This document shows positions 40,376-51,849 of a stretch of DNA of 64,000 nucleotides, in pieces. The DNA comes from Nymphaea colorata. Taxonomy: Eukaryota; Streptophyta; Magnoliopsida; Nymphaeales; Nymphaeaceae. A model generated the notes under the pieces. That model worked only from the letters and a program-made list of their open reading frames with translations, ran no database searches and was not told the DNA's origin. Made by a program: the position numbers and the translations under genes. Location of the stretch: NCBI RefSeq assembly GCF_008831285.2, contig NC_045150.1:8320001-8384000 (forward strand). The letters run 5' to 3'. Numbering within the stretch: the first letter of the stretch is position 1; each line of letters starts with the position of its first letter.

Positions 40376-42649
40376 TCTGATAAAGTATCACTCTTTTTTT
40401 TTAGAGTATATGTAAAAACAAAAACTAGCCGCCTACCATCTCCACCCTTGCTCGAATGACGAGCCCACACTTCCCAATCACAGTCCTTAATTAAAGGGAA
40501 AATGCATTTTAAATGACCAACGTTCATCGCTAAAAAGGGTGGCTGAGATTTAGGAACTCTTTAAGAACGTAAATTGGTAGACGTCCATCCTATTGGGAAC
40601 GCAAAAAGAAACGACCTAACCATGGCCGACCCTTTCCATTGTTTTTTTTAAAATCACCGACCAGTGATATTTCAGAGCTAAATTTTGCCAACAACCACTT
40701 TGATTTGACATGAAACAGCCGTTTTCACCGAGAACGGGGCCATCACAAACGAAGCCTTGCAGTTATAATATATGATGGCTGATTTTATTGGGGCATTAAT
40801 ATTATAGTGACATGACAAAGAAATGTGTTGATGATGGATTTTGTTTCAGATAAGCACTTAATTTGCTTAGTTGGTTCAGTAACCGACCATTCATATATTA
40901 AAGGTTCTTCTTCTTCTTCTTCTTCGGCTGACCAGCATTTCTTCCTCATGTTCTTATATTACTATATACATATACATATATATGAAATCAGTCGGTTACC
41001 GGGTATTGTTAGATGATTAAATATTTAAAAAACCGTCTTTAGAAACCCCAGGATGCTACAAAAGCATTAGCAAGAGTTTATAGTGTAGCAATGGTTTATG
41101 GTGTTTTAATGGCCGCTCTCTCTAAGGGGCAAGCAAGGGAGTAGAATGATTGTATTAAGCTTCTTGGCGGCTCAGAGGTTTTAAAATTATTCTATCTTCA
41201 TCTTAGATGTCTGCTGTGGAAAAGCTAACCAAAACCTTGGGAACAACTCAACTGTTCTTCTACATGTCGCTGTATGTCAGATTTGATGAGACTAAGTCAC
41301 ACTGTGCATTTGAAGAACCCTAGCTATAAAATTTCACCGATGTATCAATTTTTCTCAGACACCTTACATCCATCCATATGAGTCGAGTACAATTAGCTTT
41401 TATTTTCATGCAGTCAGCTTCTAACTTGTATTGTGGGCCATTTGTATATTTCCTTATTCACTAGTTAAACTCATGTTTCTATAATCAATTCGATCTCCCA
41501 ACCCAATTGGGGCCAAACACTTATGAAAAGATCGTTTGGATTTACGAAAGGGTTTAGGAATAAGAAAAAATAATTGAGGTGAAGAAAAAATAAAAAGAAA
41601 AGGTGATGTGACATTTTTGTTATCTAGTATTAATTAACAAGTTTTTGTTTTTTAACTTACAAATATGTGAAAGATCTTACGTTAAAATTGTTCTTTATCC
41701 GTCTAGCATCCAAGTGTCCACCACTATCGGTTTTTCATAAAACCAACCTACCTAAATGCAACGATTAAAGTGCTTTTTTGCAATATAATCTTACAGATAT
41801 GATTTAAGTTGGTGGAAAACGTATATTAAATTAATCATTTTTTGAATTTACTCATATTTTTAAAATAAGTAAGACTGCATGACTCGTATAACATCAAAAT
41901 TTTATCATAGAGTAATTCCCATTCTTAATAAAAACAACTTAAACTAAAACATGTTTTATATCAACTTAGTTTTTAGAAACATATTACGATGTTTATGTTA
42001 TCTTCAAAATATTTTTTTAGCAAAAAATTTGAAGGTTTTTTTATCTCTGACCTAGCAGTTTGGGATTTACCAATCACACACACATATATATATATATATT
42101 GAGAACACAATCTATAAATAAATCGAAAATTTTCGATCTTCCTCAAGTTATCAATTGATACCGGGCACTGAACTTTGAATTAAGAGACCAGTAATCAAGC
42201 GACCTTAGTTGTTTACTTTCTCTATCTTTCATCCATGTATACAGTGATAAAAGCACATCCATGCATGCGTACATGTATTTGGCAAAATGCACATGTGCAC
42301 GTGCATAAAATAGACATGCACATAACGTAAAAGTGTAGCGTAGAAAGATGCAATATTCAAAGTCCTATAAAAAGACGCATGAATAAGGAAAATATATAGA
42401 TCAAACGCCTAAAATATTATTCCCAATTAAATCAATTTCCATAGTGCTGACACATGCATAAGGCCATAAGTGCCACCATACGAAATAGGTGTCACAAATA
42501 ACTCAGAAGCAAAAGCTCCTGGAAAGGGAGTGTTGGGAGAATGCCAACAAAGTGGGGAGAGATGCATGTTCATGGAACAGTTGCATAAGTTTTTGCGGAT
42601 AAAATGAGAACACTAAGAAGATGACACCTTTTTTCTTTTCAAATTAAAC

Positions 42650-43200
42650 ATTTTCGGTGAGCAAGAGGATTAATCCTACATATCAAGCAAGAGCCGAACC
42701 CCTTCACTGCCTCCCCATTCCACACGGTTTAAAGTTGCATTGTCACCAGACAGTGAGATCTCCACGTGCTTCAACCTGCATGTAGGAACCCATGGTACAT
42801 ACAAGCCCCGTAACACATTGCAGCTTATCCAAAAGAGTGTCCTCAGGTCTATTGAAAAGGAAGGGCGCTCTACTCTATAATATAGTAACCTTATCATCGG
42901 CTGTTCTCCTTTGTCAATGCTACTGAATAGGGGCAGAGCGAGGATTTTTTTTAGGAGCAGGCCAAACGGTCTAACGAATTTATCCGGGTAGGACCAAACT
43001 AAATTTAAATCCAAAAAATACATTATGCAACTAAAAAATTTCAATTTTGTTAATGTAAATTTTTTTTTCACTTAATTGAGGCGGCCACCCCCTTCCATCC
43101 CTGCTACTAAAGGCCTGGAGGTTCGCCTACTTGACTTATAAAATAAAAGAAAAGGTGGTTCCGGTGACGACCACCTTTTGAGCTATGCCCCTCGGGAAAA
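42650..43200. repeat. dispersed repeat interrupted by a second insertion
   Basis: The parts 42650-42924 and 43102-43200 match the body of the element at 32430-32660 (shared segments include GAGAT..C..CGTGCTTCAAC and TTTTGAGCTATGCCCCTCGG). Between them lies the short repeat at 42925-43101. It shows a nested insertion history. Confidence 0.55.
42925..43101. mobile_element. short non-autonomous element with TGCTACT duplication
   Basis: About 177 bp of the GGCAGAGCGAGG repeat family, flanked by TGCTACT at 42918-42924 and again at 43102-43108. The direct repeat is consistent with a target-site duplication and so with transposition. No coding capacity. Confidence 0.55.
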
Positions 43201-44477
43201 CTTTTTTTTTTTTTTGGTTTATTTTCATTTTATCTTCATAAAAAGGCTTTTTTTTAGACGATACCCTCTTTATTCATTAACAGCTGTATTGGTCTTTCCG
43301 AGCATCCAACACATCCATTAAAAAAAAAAAAATTCAGACCCAAATACATAAACCAGGTTGGAAAAAGGTTGGCCAAGCGGGAGAGTTATCATGTAGGTCC
43401 TATGAGTCGCAACACCTTTTTGGGGTGGGTTTTACAAGGGTTTTTTTTTGTAATTTAACATCTAAAATAAAATTTTATCATCTTGTAGGTGCTTGTTCCC
43501 TTAAAAAAGAAAATTTAATTGCTTCTGGGTTAATGTTAATTCTTGATTTTAGTTCTGGCTGTTGCTGTTTAAGACTTTTTATTGGTTAGTGTTGATGTGT
43601 ATGTGATTATTTTTGTTTGGATAGACTTACTGTACATCCTTCACAAGAGTATCGGGATGCTTTCTTATTTATTTTATTCTTGTCGTTTTTGCTTGTATCC
43701 CTACTTATTTAATGAAAAGGGCATGACATGGTGGCTGTGGGGGGGTCGACCACATTATGACTCCGCCTTTTTGGGTCAAAATATGCTGTTGCTTTATGTA
43801 AAGGATGTTTTGAAGTCTTCTATTTAAAAAGGAAAACATAAAAATAATATCTTCCTGGCAACCCGAAAGTAAAGATAACAAAATGAGAGCTCCAGCAAGC
43901 TCAATGAGAATTTGATGTCCCTCTTTATGTATATATATATATATACACACACCAGTGCATTAAGATAAAATGCATGGACAAGATCCACAAAGGTTCAACC
44001 AGCACCAGCCAACTAAGTTAGAACTCTATTACAAAAGAAGCATAAACAATGAAGATGTAAATGGTTTAAATTGAAGTAGTCTCTATTTTGCCTAATTGGG
44101 CATAAACAAGATTTCAATGCTATATCCAGTGCATGTGATAGGTCTGGATTTGAGGTCCTTAGAATTTGAGAACCATGGATTTAAGATCAGACCGTTCTCT
44201 TTTTTTATTTTAAATCCGATATTTTTTTCAATGGAAAGAAGTAAAATATGGATCTTAAGCATGGACGACAAGCCTGACCTAAGATCATTAGTTTGATGAA
44301 CCACAAATTTTACCATGTGCCAAAAGCATGATACATCAGACCCATGGATTTTAAATCCAAAATAACCAAACGCTCTATGGATCAAGAGACTACCACCTGT
44401 AGATAAGGTAACATGCATGAAGAAGACTACCAAAGGTTCAACCAGCTCGGCCAACGCTGCGTGAGATTAACGTAGAA

Positions 44478-44592
44478 GAATGGCAGGGCAGTTCTCCTTT
44501 GGCAGGGGCGTGAGTCCGGTTCGAGGCATTGAATGCACCGGCGTGTCTTTCCGGCGAAGGCCGCCTGCCAAAGGGGAATCACCGTGTCATTC
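44478..44592 (-). ncRNA. MIR399: MIR399 precursor A
   Basis: Hairpin for microRNA399, the phosphate-starvation microRNA that (family knowledge) directs cleavage of PHO2/UBC24 mRNA. On the minus strand the 3' arm at 44484-44504 holds the 21-nt mature form, whose first 19 nt are TGCCAAAGGAGAACTGCCC. The opposite arm (44566-44586) pairs with it through a few wobbles and mismatches; the stem extends outward by GAATG/CATTC and the loop is about 60 nt. Minus is chosen because the mature sequence always lies on the 3' arm in MIR399 and only this strand gives the canonical sequence. The plus strand would yield a variant with four changes. It lies just outside the duplicated unit and is the most diverged copy. 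Confidence 0.88.
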
Positions 44593-44690
44593 GTGTCCCG
44601 CATGCCGGCGGCCGGAATCTCCATAACTATCGATTCAACTCTCCGGCCATCTATGCATGGCTCCCCTGTAATGCCTGCTGCAGTGTACTG

Positions 44691-44740
44691 TTATATATCA
44701 GTGCCATGAAAGAGGATATGCTGATATCAAACGCATATGC
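44691..44740 (-). promoter_or_regulatory. MIR399 A promoter: TATA-like box and two P1BS sites
   Basis: Reading on the minus strand towards the hairpin: P1BS GCATATGC (44733-44740), P1BS GGATATGC (44714-44721), then TATATAA (44691-44697), followed about 100 bp later by the hairpin. P1BS (GNATATNC) is bound by PHR1-type factors in phosphate starvation. The same pair of octamers, in the same order, precedes hairpins B and D. Confidence 0.75.
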
Positions 44741-45488
44741 GGAGAACATCCCTCTCTCGAAATCTTCTTTTTCCCTCTATTCCTCCTTTTCCTTTCTCCA
44801 CATCTCAACACACTGGTCCCCTTGATCAGCTTTATCTTGGTTCTTTTTCTTCCCTTTTCTTTCCCTCTTTCAAATCTATATAATTCGCAAAATAGATTCC
44901 TCCCTCTCTTTTTTTTTCTTTCATGAAAATACTGCGTAAACAATTTGAATTTAGTTTCTCCATAACGGATCGATATGCCAGGCAACTGGATCCGGATCAT
45001 GAGACTTTGAAGTGGATTAATTGGATTTGGGTTTTTTGAAAAATTTGGATATACAATCCAAACATCTAAAATTGCTCATATTAATAGCCCACACCTGTTA
45101 CTAAGTTCGTGAGAAAATAAGTGATAGGAAACTACTTTTAATTGCTTTCGTTGATGTCACTATAGCAGTTTTTTCGATCGAGACACGCTTCTTTTTACTT
45201 TCCTTTGGATGATAAAGAAAGATAGGGACCGCCAAGTGAGAAGATATACCATACTTGAGTCCAGCTTTTCTGTTTTATAGGCTCTGGACCTTCCTTTTCT
45301 TTTTTGGGTGGATCCACAAAAGCGTACATGACCTGATATTTTTTGCTCGTCGACCAAGTTATAAATATAAAAACAAACATTTCCAGTTATATATCGAAAT
45401 CTCTATACTCAAGAACAACAACAAGTATGATGATGCTGATGATGATACATGTTAAACATAATCATCGTATAAGCTGAAAACTGCATGC

Positions 45489-45491
<3 letters not shown>

Positions 45492-45576
<85 letters not shown>
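45492..45576. repeat. (AT)n microsatellite, about 85 bp
   Basis: Uninterrupted TA alternation. The matching place in unit 2 (about 53990-54020) has no such tract, so it expanded or was lost after duplication. Confidence 0.97.
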
Positions 45577-45579
<3 letters not shown>

Positions 45580-45881
45580 TATAATAAAACAACACGAAAT
45601 TCAGATTCAGTCGAGACAGTGGATGATAGGCGGTTTGTTCCCGTTTCGAATCTTTGAAAGAATCAACTGTTTGTGCTGCAAAGGGTGTAAGTTGAAACAT
45701 CAGCACCTCGAAGCACAAAAAATAGTACTCAAGAGGATGGAGGGATTGGCCGGGAGATTGACTCTCCTTTTTTGTGTGAAAGGATGAAATACTGCTACTC
45801 ATCTAGAACATGAGCTTCATATTCAACCGTTGAAAAAGTGCTGGCAACTGGTGCTTGCATATACTTGAAATAAAAAAAGTG

Positions 45882-46085
45882 AAACTCAATTCTCTCCTAC
45901 ATGTTGAGATCAAACGGAGGAGAAAATTTTCGGAAAAATTTCACCCGTGTTAAATGCATTGACAAAAATTTTGAAAAATTAGGTGAAATTCAATCCTCTC
46001 CACTATGTTAAGATCAAACAAAGGTGAACATTTTTGGAAGAAATTTCACCATGTGTAAAATGCATTGGCGAAAAATTTTGAGAGA
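45882..46085. repeat. local tandem duplication (about 100-bp unit)
   Basis: Two adjacent copies of a segment containing GTGAAA(C/T)TCAAT, CTCTCC, GTTRAGATCAAAC and ATTTCACC. Unit 2 has one copy, near 54150-54260, so the duplication is private to unit 1. Confidence 0.7.
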
Positions 46086-47669
46086 AAAAGGTTGGGACTT
46101 GGGTCGAACCGCATCATATTTCCCTGAAATCAGCACCTCCAAAATAATCGTGCATAGGGATGTGAGATCTCCTTATTGTGGATCAAAAACCCAACAACTC
46201 ATGGAATTAAACTTTTGATTAAAAAGGGGCCGTTAAATAAATATTGGATAATCCTCACATGATCAAGTTGCTGTTTTTCAAATGCTAAATTTGGCTTCAT
46301 TGTGATGTTTTGGGTAATTATGAATGAAATATACATCATCACGCTTTAAATTGTGAACTATGTGGGCTTTTCACACTTTTGAAAATGAAATTTGGCAATG
46401 TGCTGATATTACTAAATTCATTAACTTGGTTATAGTCAATTGACGCTAAAGGCGTTTACATTTTTTCAATGTGAATCAATTTGGTTGCTACATCCTTCAA
46501 GCAAGATGGGGCACGTATTCTTGCATTAACATTACAAATTCAAAATTCATGGACATATTCCCTGCTGCATGCATGATTGGACGAATTTTACACAAGGCCA
46601 AGCACATAAAACATGTTTGGATGTGACATTTCTGATTTTTTTGGCACCACCTCTTGAGAATTGAATTGTCGATCAAACTTTCACTGGTCCGACCAACTAC
46701 GTTACGTCCTTTGAGAAAAACAACTACCTTGAAGAGGATAATGCTCGGATTGGTAAAGGTATATACATTATATTAAATCAGCCGCTCCTAAATCTGACAA
46801 TACAGATCTGGGCCCGATTTGGATTCACACTAAGTCATTACCGCTGTCTGGATTAGGTCTGGCGCACAGAGTTTCAAATTTATTAATAGACTGGACTGAG
46901 TAAACGGTTCTAGATTAAAGAAATTCTTGCTGCCCATATGTTTGGAGCTAGCAGTGCTATCTCTAATGTACATCCAAGAGAAGGATTCCAATGATCATTA
47001 TTTGATTCAAAGTCTTTTAGCTACATAGATTATTAGAGCGCATGGACCAAAATGTTGCTTTTAAATTCCTTTTCCTGCTGTGAGAAGAAAAGGAAAGCAA
47101 AAGAAACGGAAAGAGAAGTGCGGAGATGCTGCCACTGAGTGATTGATATCTGCATGGACCCCATTTCTGCCAATATTTTCGACCTCCTTCTTCTTCTTTT
47201 TCTACAGTACTGCGACCTGCTTCTCCATTAATGATCAGGTTGTTAGAATATATACTTTAAACTACTCCTTGAAAGGAAGACAGCCAAAAAGCAAGTGGAA
47301 AAGCTAACGGGAAACAGGAACGTCATGCTGCTTAAACAAAAGTTGGATTTTCTTCAACGTTGAGTTTGTCATTCTATAGAATGATGGCAGTTGCAAAAGC
47401 GCAAATTTGGTCATCACATTGACCATGGCGACGATGGTGGTGGAGATCAGCAGTGAAGCAAATGAATTTTGATTCTCTGTGAAAAGCTGCATATGAAAGT
47501 TCAGTTTGAAAAGTACGTAAAGCTTCTTGATCAACCTAGCGGATGCATTAACCAGAAAATAATCAGGTTTCAACCCAAAATCACAACAGAAAAAGGTATG
47601 AGACAGGTGAGAAAACATCACCAACTTACAGAGCGCCCAGTTTTGGGTGATCATAATTATTAGTGCAGG

Positions 47670-47787
47670 CAAATGGCAGGGCAATTCTCCTTTGGCAGAA
47701 GGCAGGCGACTGTGCGTAGTATGGAGAAATCTTTCTCTCATATGCAAGTCTTTCTCCGACTGCCAAAGGAGGATTGCACTGTCATTG
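47670..47787 (-). ncRNA. MIR399: MIR399 precursor B
   Basis: On the minus strand the mature form lies at 47677-47697 on the 3' arm, with first 19 nt TGCCAAAGGAGAATTGCCC, the most common plant miR399 sequence. The 5' arm (about 47761-47781) is complementary with only two mismatches in the duplex. The loop is about 62 nt and itself folds (GGAGAAA with TTTCTC). The stem continues outwards through CAAATGGC/CATTG. It is transcribed leftwards and is head-to-head with precursor C. Long open frames across it are not genes. Confidence 0.93.
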
Positions 47788-47869
47788 ACTCACGCACGCC
47801 AGGGCCTCCAATATGTTGAATTTTGCTTATGAGGTTTGGTTGACGGTGTATGAAGCACAGCCTTGTGTT

Positions 47870-47961
47870 CTTATAGATGCGGAAAAGAGGGCGGTTGCCC
47901 GTTTGCAGCAGACCGAGGCATGAATATGAGGATATGCGGCAGGAAAGAAACCAGCATATGC
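47870..47961 (-). promoter_or_regulatory. MIR399 B promoter: TATA-like box and two P1BS sites
   Basis: P1BS GCATATGC (47954-47961), P1BS GGATATGC (47930-47937) and TATA-like TCTATAAG (47870-47877, minus strand), then about 80 bp to the hairpin. The block is conserved in unit 2 at 57763-57854. Confidence 0.75.
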
Positions 47962-49572
47962 TAAGGTACAATTCGTCTCCTCTTCACTTTTTTGGGCTCC
48001 ACAAGGGGAGAGAGAGAGAGAGAGAGAGTCTCCTGTATCATGCGAACGAATGATAGTTTTTCTTTCGTCAGTTTTCGTTCGTAATCGAAGGAAATCAGAA
48101 AGGTGCAAATTCTCGTGTCACGTCAAAGGAAGCACAGTCAAAGAAGCCATGTTTTAGTAATAATTTATATGTAAATAACAATATGAGAAGGAGATAGAGA
48201 GAGAGGCCTCAACGGGAGTAGCATGTGACCACGTACAAGGCACATTACCTGTCTGATTTCTATGATGGCTACTATTCTGGCAGGATGAATGAAAGGCCTT
48301 CGGGTTTTCTTTTGGTGAGACAGATTATTAACATCCGGCACAACAGTGAGAGAAAGAGAAATATGTTATTGTAGAAAATTATGGATCTGATGAACGTATT
48401 GATCATATAGAATCCTGACATCTAACATCTTGACCGCTTTAGATTTTGGAGCTTGAAAAGATCCACTACTAAGTACTAACCAAACCCACCAAGGCCTATT
48501 CCAAAACTGAACCTGACAGTAGGCGGGCATTGGCAGGAATTGAGTTGGGACTGCCGAGTCAGATTGTTATTTGACAGGACATGCTTAGTTGTTTGCAGTC
48601 TGTTTGTGGGCATATAATTAATGAACATATATCTGTTACAATGATTTACTACTTCCTGATTGTCAGAGAGAAAACTTTGGCGTGTTCTTTATTCATCCGC
48701 CTTCAAATTCTTCTGCAATATATTTTGTGTTCTTCAAACTGGCCCCGCTGCCTTCCTGAATGCAAAACCTTCTTAATCAGATCTATGATCATTCTGTCTT
48801 CAAGAAACTGCTACTACGTACACTTGCAGAGAACAGGAGGGAAACAGAACATGAGACTTGATGTTCTGACCACAGAAATTCCAAAGTTGCAATTTGCAGA
48901 ACATTCCAAGCATATTTCCTCTGAAAATTTGAATGTTACCTCTATGACCTTTAAGGAAAAGCCTTTTCAGCAATTCTTTGTGTAGCCGCGCGGTAAAAGA
49001 AAATGCCTCCTTTTCCAAAATGCACCAAATCTTGATTTTAGTTGGAATCCCTGCTTTATTGTTCAGTAGCTAAAGTATGAATACAAAGTGTGGACCTGCA
49101 TTCATGTTGGTGATCGCACCTGTACTGTTCCTTTGCAAGTCTTTTCCGGAAACCACCCTAGCTTCTTCATCACCGAAGATTAGACCTCTTTCCCATTACA
49201 AGTGGCAGCATGGCATGGTGGATTAGCTCTTGTGTAGGAGAAGATCCCTGAGAAAGAGTTCATCGTTATGGAAATTGACTTAACCGAGGTCCAAGCAGAT
49301 CTAAAGAGATGAATACCAAAGCTTGGGGTCGCGTGTCGATGGAATATTTTAAAACGATGCCTCAAAAGAAAAGAGACAGACAGAGATTTGTGTTTGTTTT
49401 CTTATGCGCAGGTACGTGTGCAAAGAATCTTTGGCCAGTGCGTTTAGAACCTTTTACATGATATTCATAAGAAGAAATCCACATTAATGGACGTGAACCA
49501 TGCTTGTTAAGAAATGTAATTTCATGATTGCATTTACTTTCCTCTAATATATCGTTATGGCAACACGTCGGC

Positions 49573-49922
49573 AAAGGGGTGTTTGATTACTTCCGGATTT
49601 GAAATACGTGCATGGTTTTGTTGTGGATTTCCTTTTACTAATATGTCAATGCTTTGAAAAAAGGTCGGATTTAAAAGCAGAGCGGGGAGGCTTTAGCGAT
49701 CCTAGGGTTGGATCCTACATGCGCTTTGAAAGATCCTCAGTTTAAACACATAGATCTTGAAACCATATTACATGTTAAAAACCATACATATAAAGTCAGA
49801 TGGGAAGAGAGGTCTGACCTTAAATCTACGGATCTGAGACCCTAGTGATCTCCTATAAATTTGATTCACATTCAAACAAATACGCCCTGAGGATCTCAAA
49901 TCGGAGGCTATCAAATGCCCCC
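49573..49922. mobile_element. MITE-like insertion private to unit 1
   Basis: Starts GGGGTGTTTGAT and ends ATCAAATGCCCC, an imperfect 12-bp terminal inverted repeat (10 of 12). Unit 2 reads straight through at about 59895 (GTCAGTAAGGTTCTGATTC), so this is an insertion of about 350 bp after duplication. The ends resemble hAT-type MITEs; class is inference. Confidence 0.65.
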
Positions 49923-50391
49923 TAAGGTTCTGATTCTTTTGATTAATCAGAGCTCTAAATTTGATTAACGGTATAGGTGGCATGGGTCGGGAGAAGGCTA
50001 ACCAGAAATACCTTTTATGTGATGTCCTGTATTTATATACTCGTTGGTGATGATGAACATATGTAGCAGAAGCAACAGGTTCTAATTTGTTAAGGTCATG
50101 AGAGTAACTGGACCCAAAATTCGGCATGAAAAATATTGGATTGTTATATTATAAACAAGAAAAGGATAAAGAATATGTCACACACGTTCGGCAGAAAGAT
50201 AAAATCTTCAAAATATTTCATAGAAAACGAACGCCCTTGATCTTAATAAAGCTAGGAAAAGAGATTTTGCAGGGGATAGATCAGGGTGCACCAAAAAAGT
50301 ATGAAAATGAAGACGGCCTTGAGATTGAGGAATAAAGGCAAAAGTGACAAACGTTCTAGTGTGTAAGACAGCCGACGGGAATTGCACTCTA

Positions 50392-50438
50392 GGATATACT
50401 CTCTATTGCAAGTGCATCATCAGCTTTATGTATATAAA
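50392..50438 (+). promoter_or_regulatory. MIR399 C promoter: P1BS and TATA box
   Basis: P1BS GGATATAC at 50392-50399 followed by TATATAAA at 50431-50438, about 65 bp before the hairpin. The same two motifs at the same spacing precede precursor E. Confidence 0.78.
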
Positions 50439-50501
50439 CTCTGTAGCGCTTATCAACGCTTGGAAGAAGCCTTAGGGCGCAGGAAGCTAATTGATTTATG
50501 T

Positions 50502-50627
50502 GTGCATGACAAGAATTACAGGGCTCTTCTTCTTCGGCAGTCAAAACTCAACACTGTTGATCATCTGAAGTGCAGTTCCACCGAGTACTGACTGCCAAAG
50601 GAGAATTGCCCAGCGATTCTTGTGCAC
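50502..50627 (+). ncRNA. MIR399: MIR399 precursor C
   Basis: Plus-strand hairpin. The mature form is at 50593-50613 on the 3' arm, first 19 nt TGCCAAAGGAGAATTGCCC, ending AG rather than TG. The 5' arm GGGCTCTTCTTCTTCGGCAG (50521-50540) pairs with it, leaving a small bulge opposite AATT. The stem continues with GTGCATGACAAGAAT against ATTCTTGTGCAC. The inner loop contains a TCAACACTGTTGA mini-stem. The minus strand would not give a canonical miR399, so orientation is firm. Confidence 0.93.
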
Positions 50628-51159
50628 AAAGAAGTGAAGTCCACGGCCGCCTCTGTTTTACACTGATCTCCGGTGGTGATTGGTATCGTGTCCTTCTTTC
50701 CGATCTCAGTGCATATGAGCTTTTGTGTACGTGCAGCAGGGTCATGCATGCATGCATGCACTTTGCTTCTGTGTTTAGTCATGTTAGCATCATTACTTAA
50801 TCCCTTTGCAGCATTAATATATATATATAACTGTGCATGTGAGTGCGCGCTTGCATGCACTTGTTTGTGTGCTTTTTCTCATTGTCGGTTTTATTATACA
50901 GGAACTGAAAAGATATTGTCTACTGGAATAGGCGCACATGCCTCTCAGAATGCTGGCTTTTCACTGCAGAAACGTCAGTTCCTTCTTACAAATTATAATA
51001 CGCGTTGAAAAGTAGGGTGTGTGTGTGTGTAAGAGAGAGAGAGAGAGAGGGAGAGTATGCGTGGACAATGTTTGCATTGTGACGATCCAAACGTAAATAT
51101 TTACTGCGTAAAAGCAACTTCAACGGGTCGGTGCTGATATGAGCTGAAGCAGAGCAGTA

Positions 51160-51360
51160 AGAGAATGAGGGTTAGTCGGTCAGAAGTGCGTCATTTGTAT
51201 AAATGAAGACAGTTGTAATTGAGCTATAGAAGTGTGTAGAAGAAGATTGTAATGCACTTGTATCAAGTCGAGTGTGCTTGTAATCTATATTACAGCAGAT
51301 CAATACAAAGAATGAATCCTTGCACCTGCAAAACTGTGTTCTGTTCTCAACGGTTTCTGT
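51160..51360 (+). other. conserved block downstream of MIR399 C
   Basis: A strongly conserved stretch (GAGGGTTAGTCGGTCAGAAG through AATACAAAG) also at about 61515-61680 downstream of precursor E. It could be the 3' end of the primary MIR399 transcript, or a solo LTR end, since the TTGTAATTGAGC...CAATACAAAG pattern resembles Copia LTR tails. Not resolved. Confidence 0.4.
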
Positions 51361-51446
51361 CTTCTTTTGAGTTTTGATTTTCACACAAGAGTTTTACTAT
51401 AAAAAGAATTACCCATAGTACTCGCTTTTGCATTAAATTAAACAAA

Positions 51447-51714
51447 GGAAACGTTTGACAACTGTAACAGTCTATTACCGTTACCTTTTTATGAATCTAT
51501 CCTTTGTGCCGTAGTGTTGTATGGAACAAATTCAAATCATCGTAAAAGCCTTTTTTTTTGTCCAAAAAAGAATAAAAAGTTGTACGATTCTTAAATTCTA
51601 CTCTCAAAAGTTTTGCATGCAAAAAGTTTTTTCTTACTTAAAAAACAGGGCTACGCAAAGCTTTTGCCTATGCATGGACAACTTTTTGCCCTAAATTCAT
51701 ACCAAACAGCCCCC
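51447..51714. mobile_element. MITE-like element, unit 1 copy
   Basis: Begins near GGAAACGTTTGACAAC and ends ACCAAACAGCCCCC. The matching copy in unit 2 (61789-62104) has better ends, so it predates the duplication. Confidence 0.4.
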
Positions 51715-51849
51715 AAGTGAATTACTTGCCACTTCAATGCTTAAAAAGATACTTATAGATTATACGGGTGCCTACAAGAGCATAAATTACCAAAAAAAGT
51801 ATGGTGGATCAACATGCTTAAGAAGCAAAAATTACAAAAAGGATACGCA

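Larger units (their letters stand above)
36169..44477. other. intergenic, no recognised gene
   Basis: About 8.3 kb starting with the WRKY 5' flank. AT-rich, with several dispersed repeats and one striking perfect inverted repeat listed separately, a short AT tract near 42086-42100 and poly-T runs (43201-43216, 43321-43332). Open frames in this stretch lack family motifs. Around 44140-44420 there are TTTAAGATC/GGATTTAAATCC-type MITE-like motifs similar to those at 31690-31760 and 49800-49920. Confidence 0.5.

Noticed and set aside
45046-45053. Single P1BS octamer GGATATAC at the start of unit 1 (and near 53547 in unit 2)
   Set aside because: Isolated and not followed by a hairpin; GNATATNC occurs by chance many times in AT-rich DNA of this length (also near 13298 and 18032).
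47304-47747. 147-codon minus-strand open frame
   Set aside because: Overlaps the MIR399 B hairpin and its transcript; the unit 2 counterpart is not open over the same length, so not a conserved protein.
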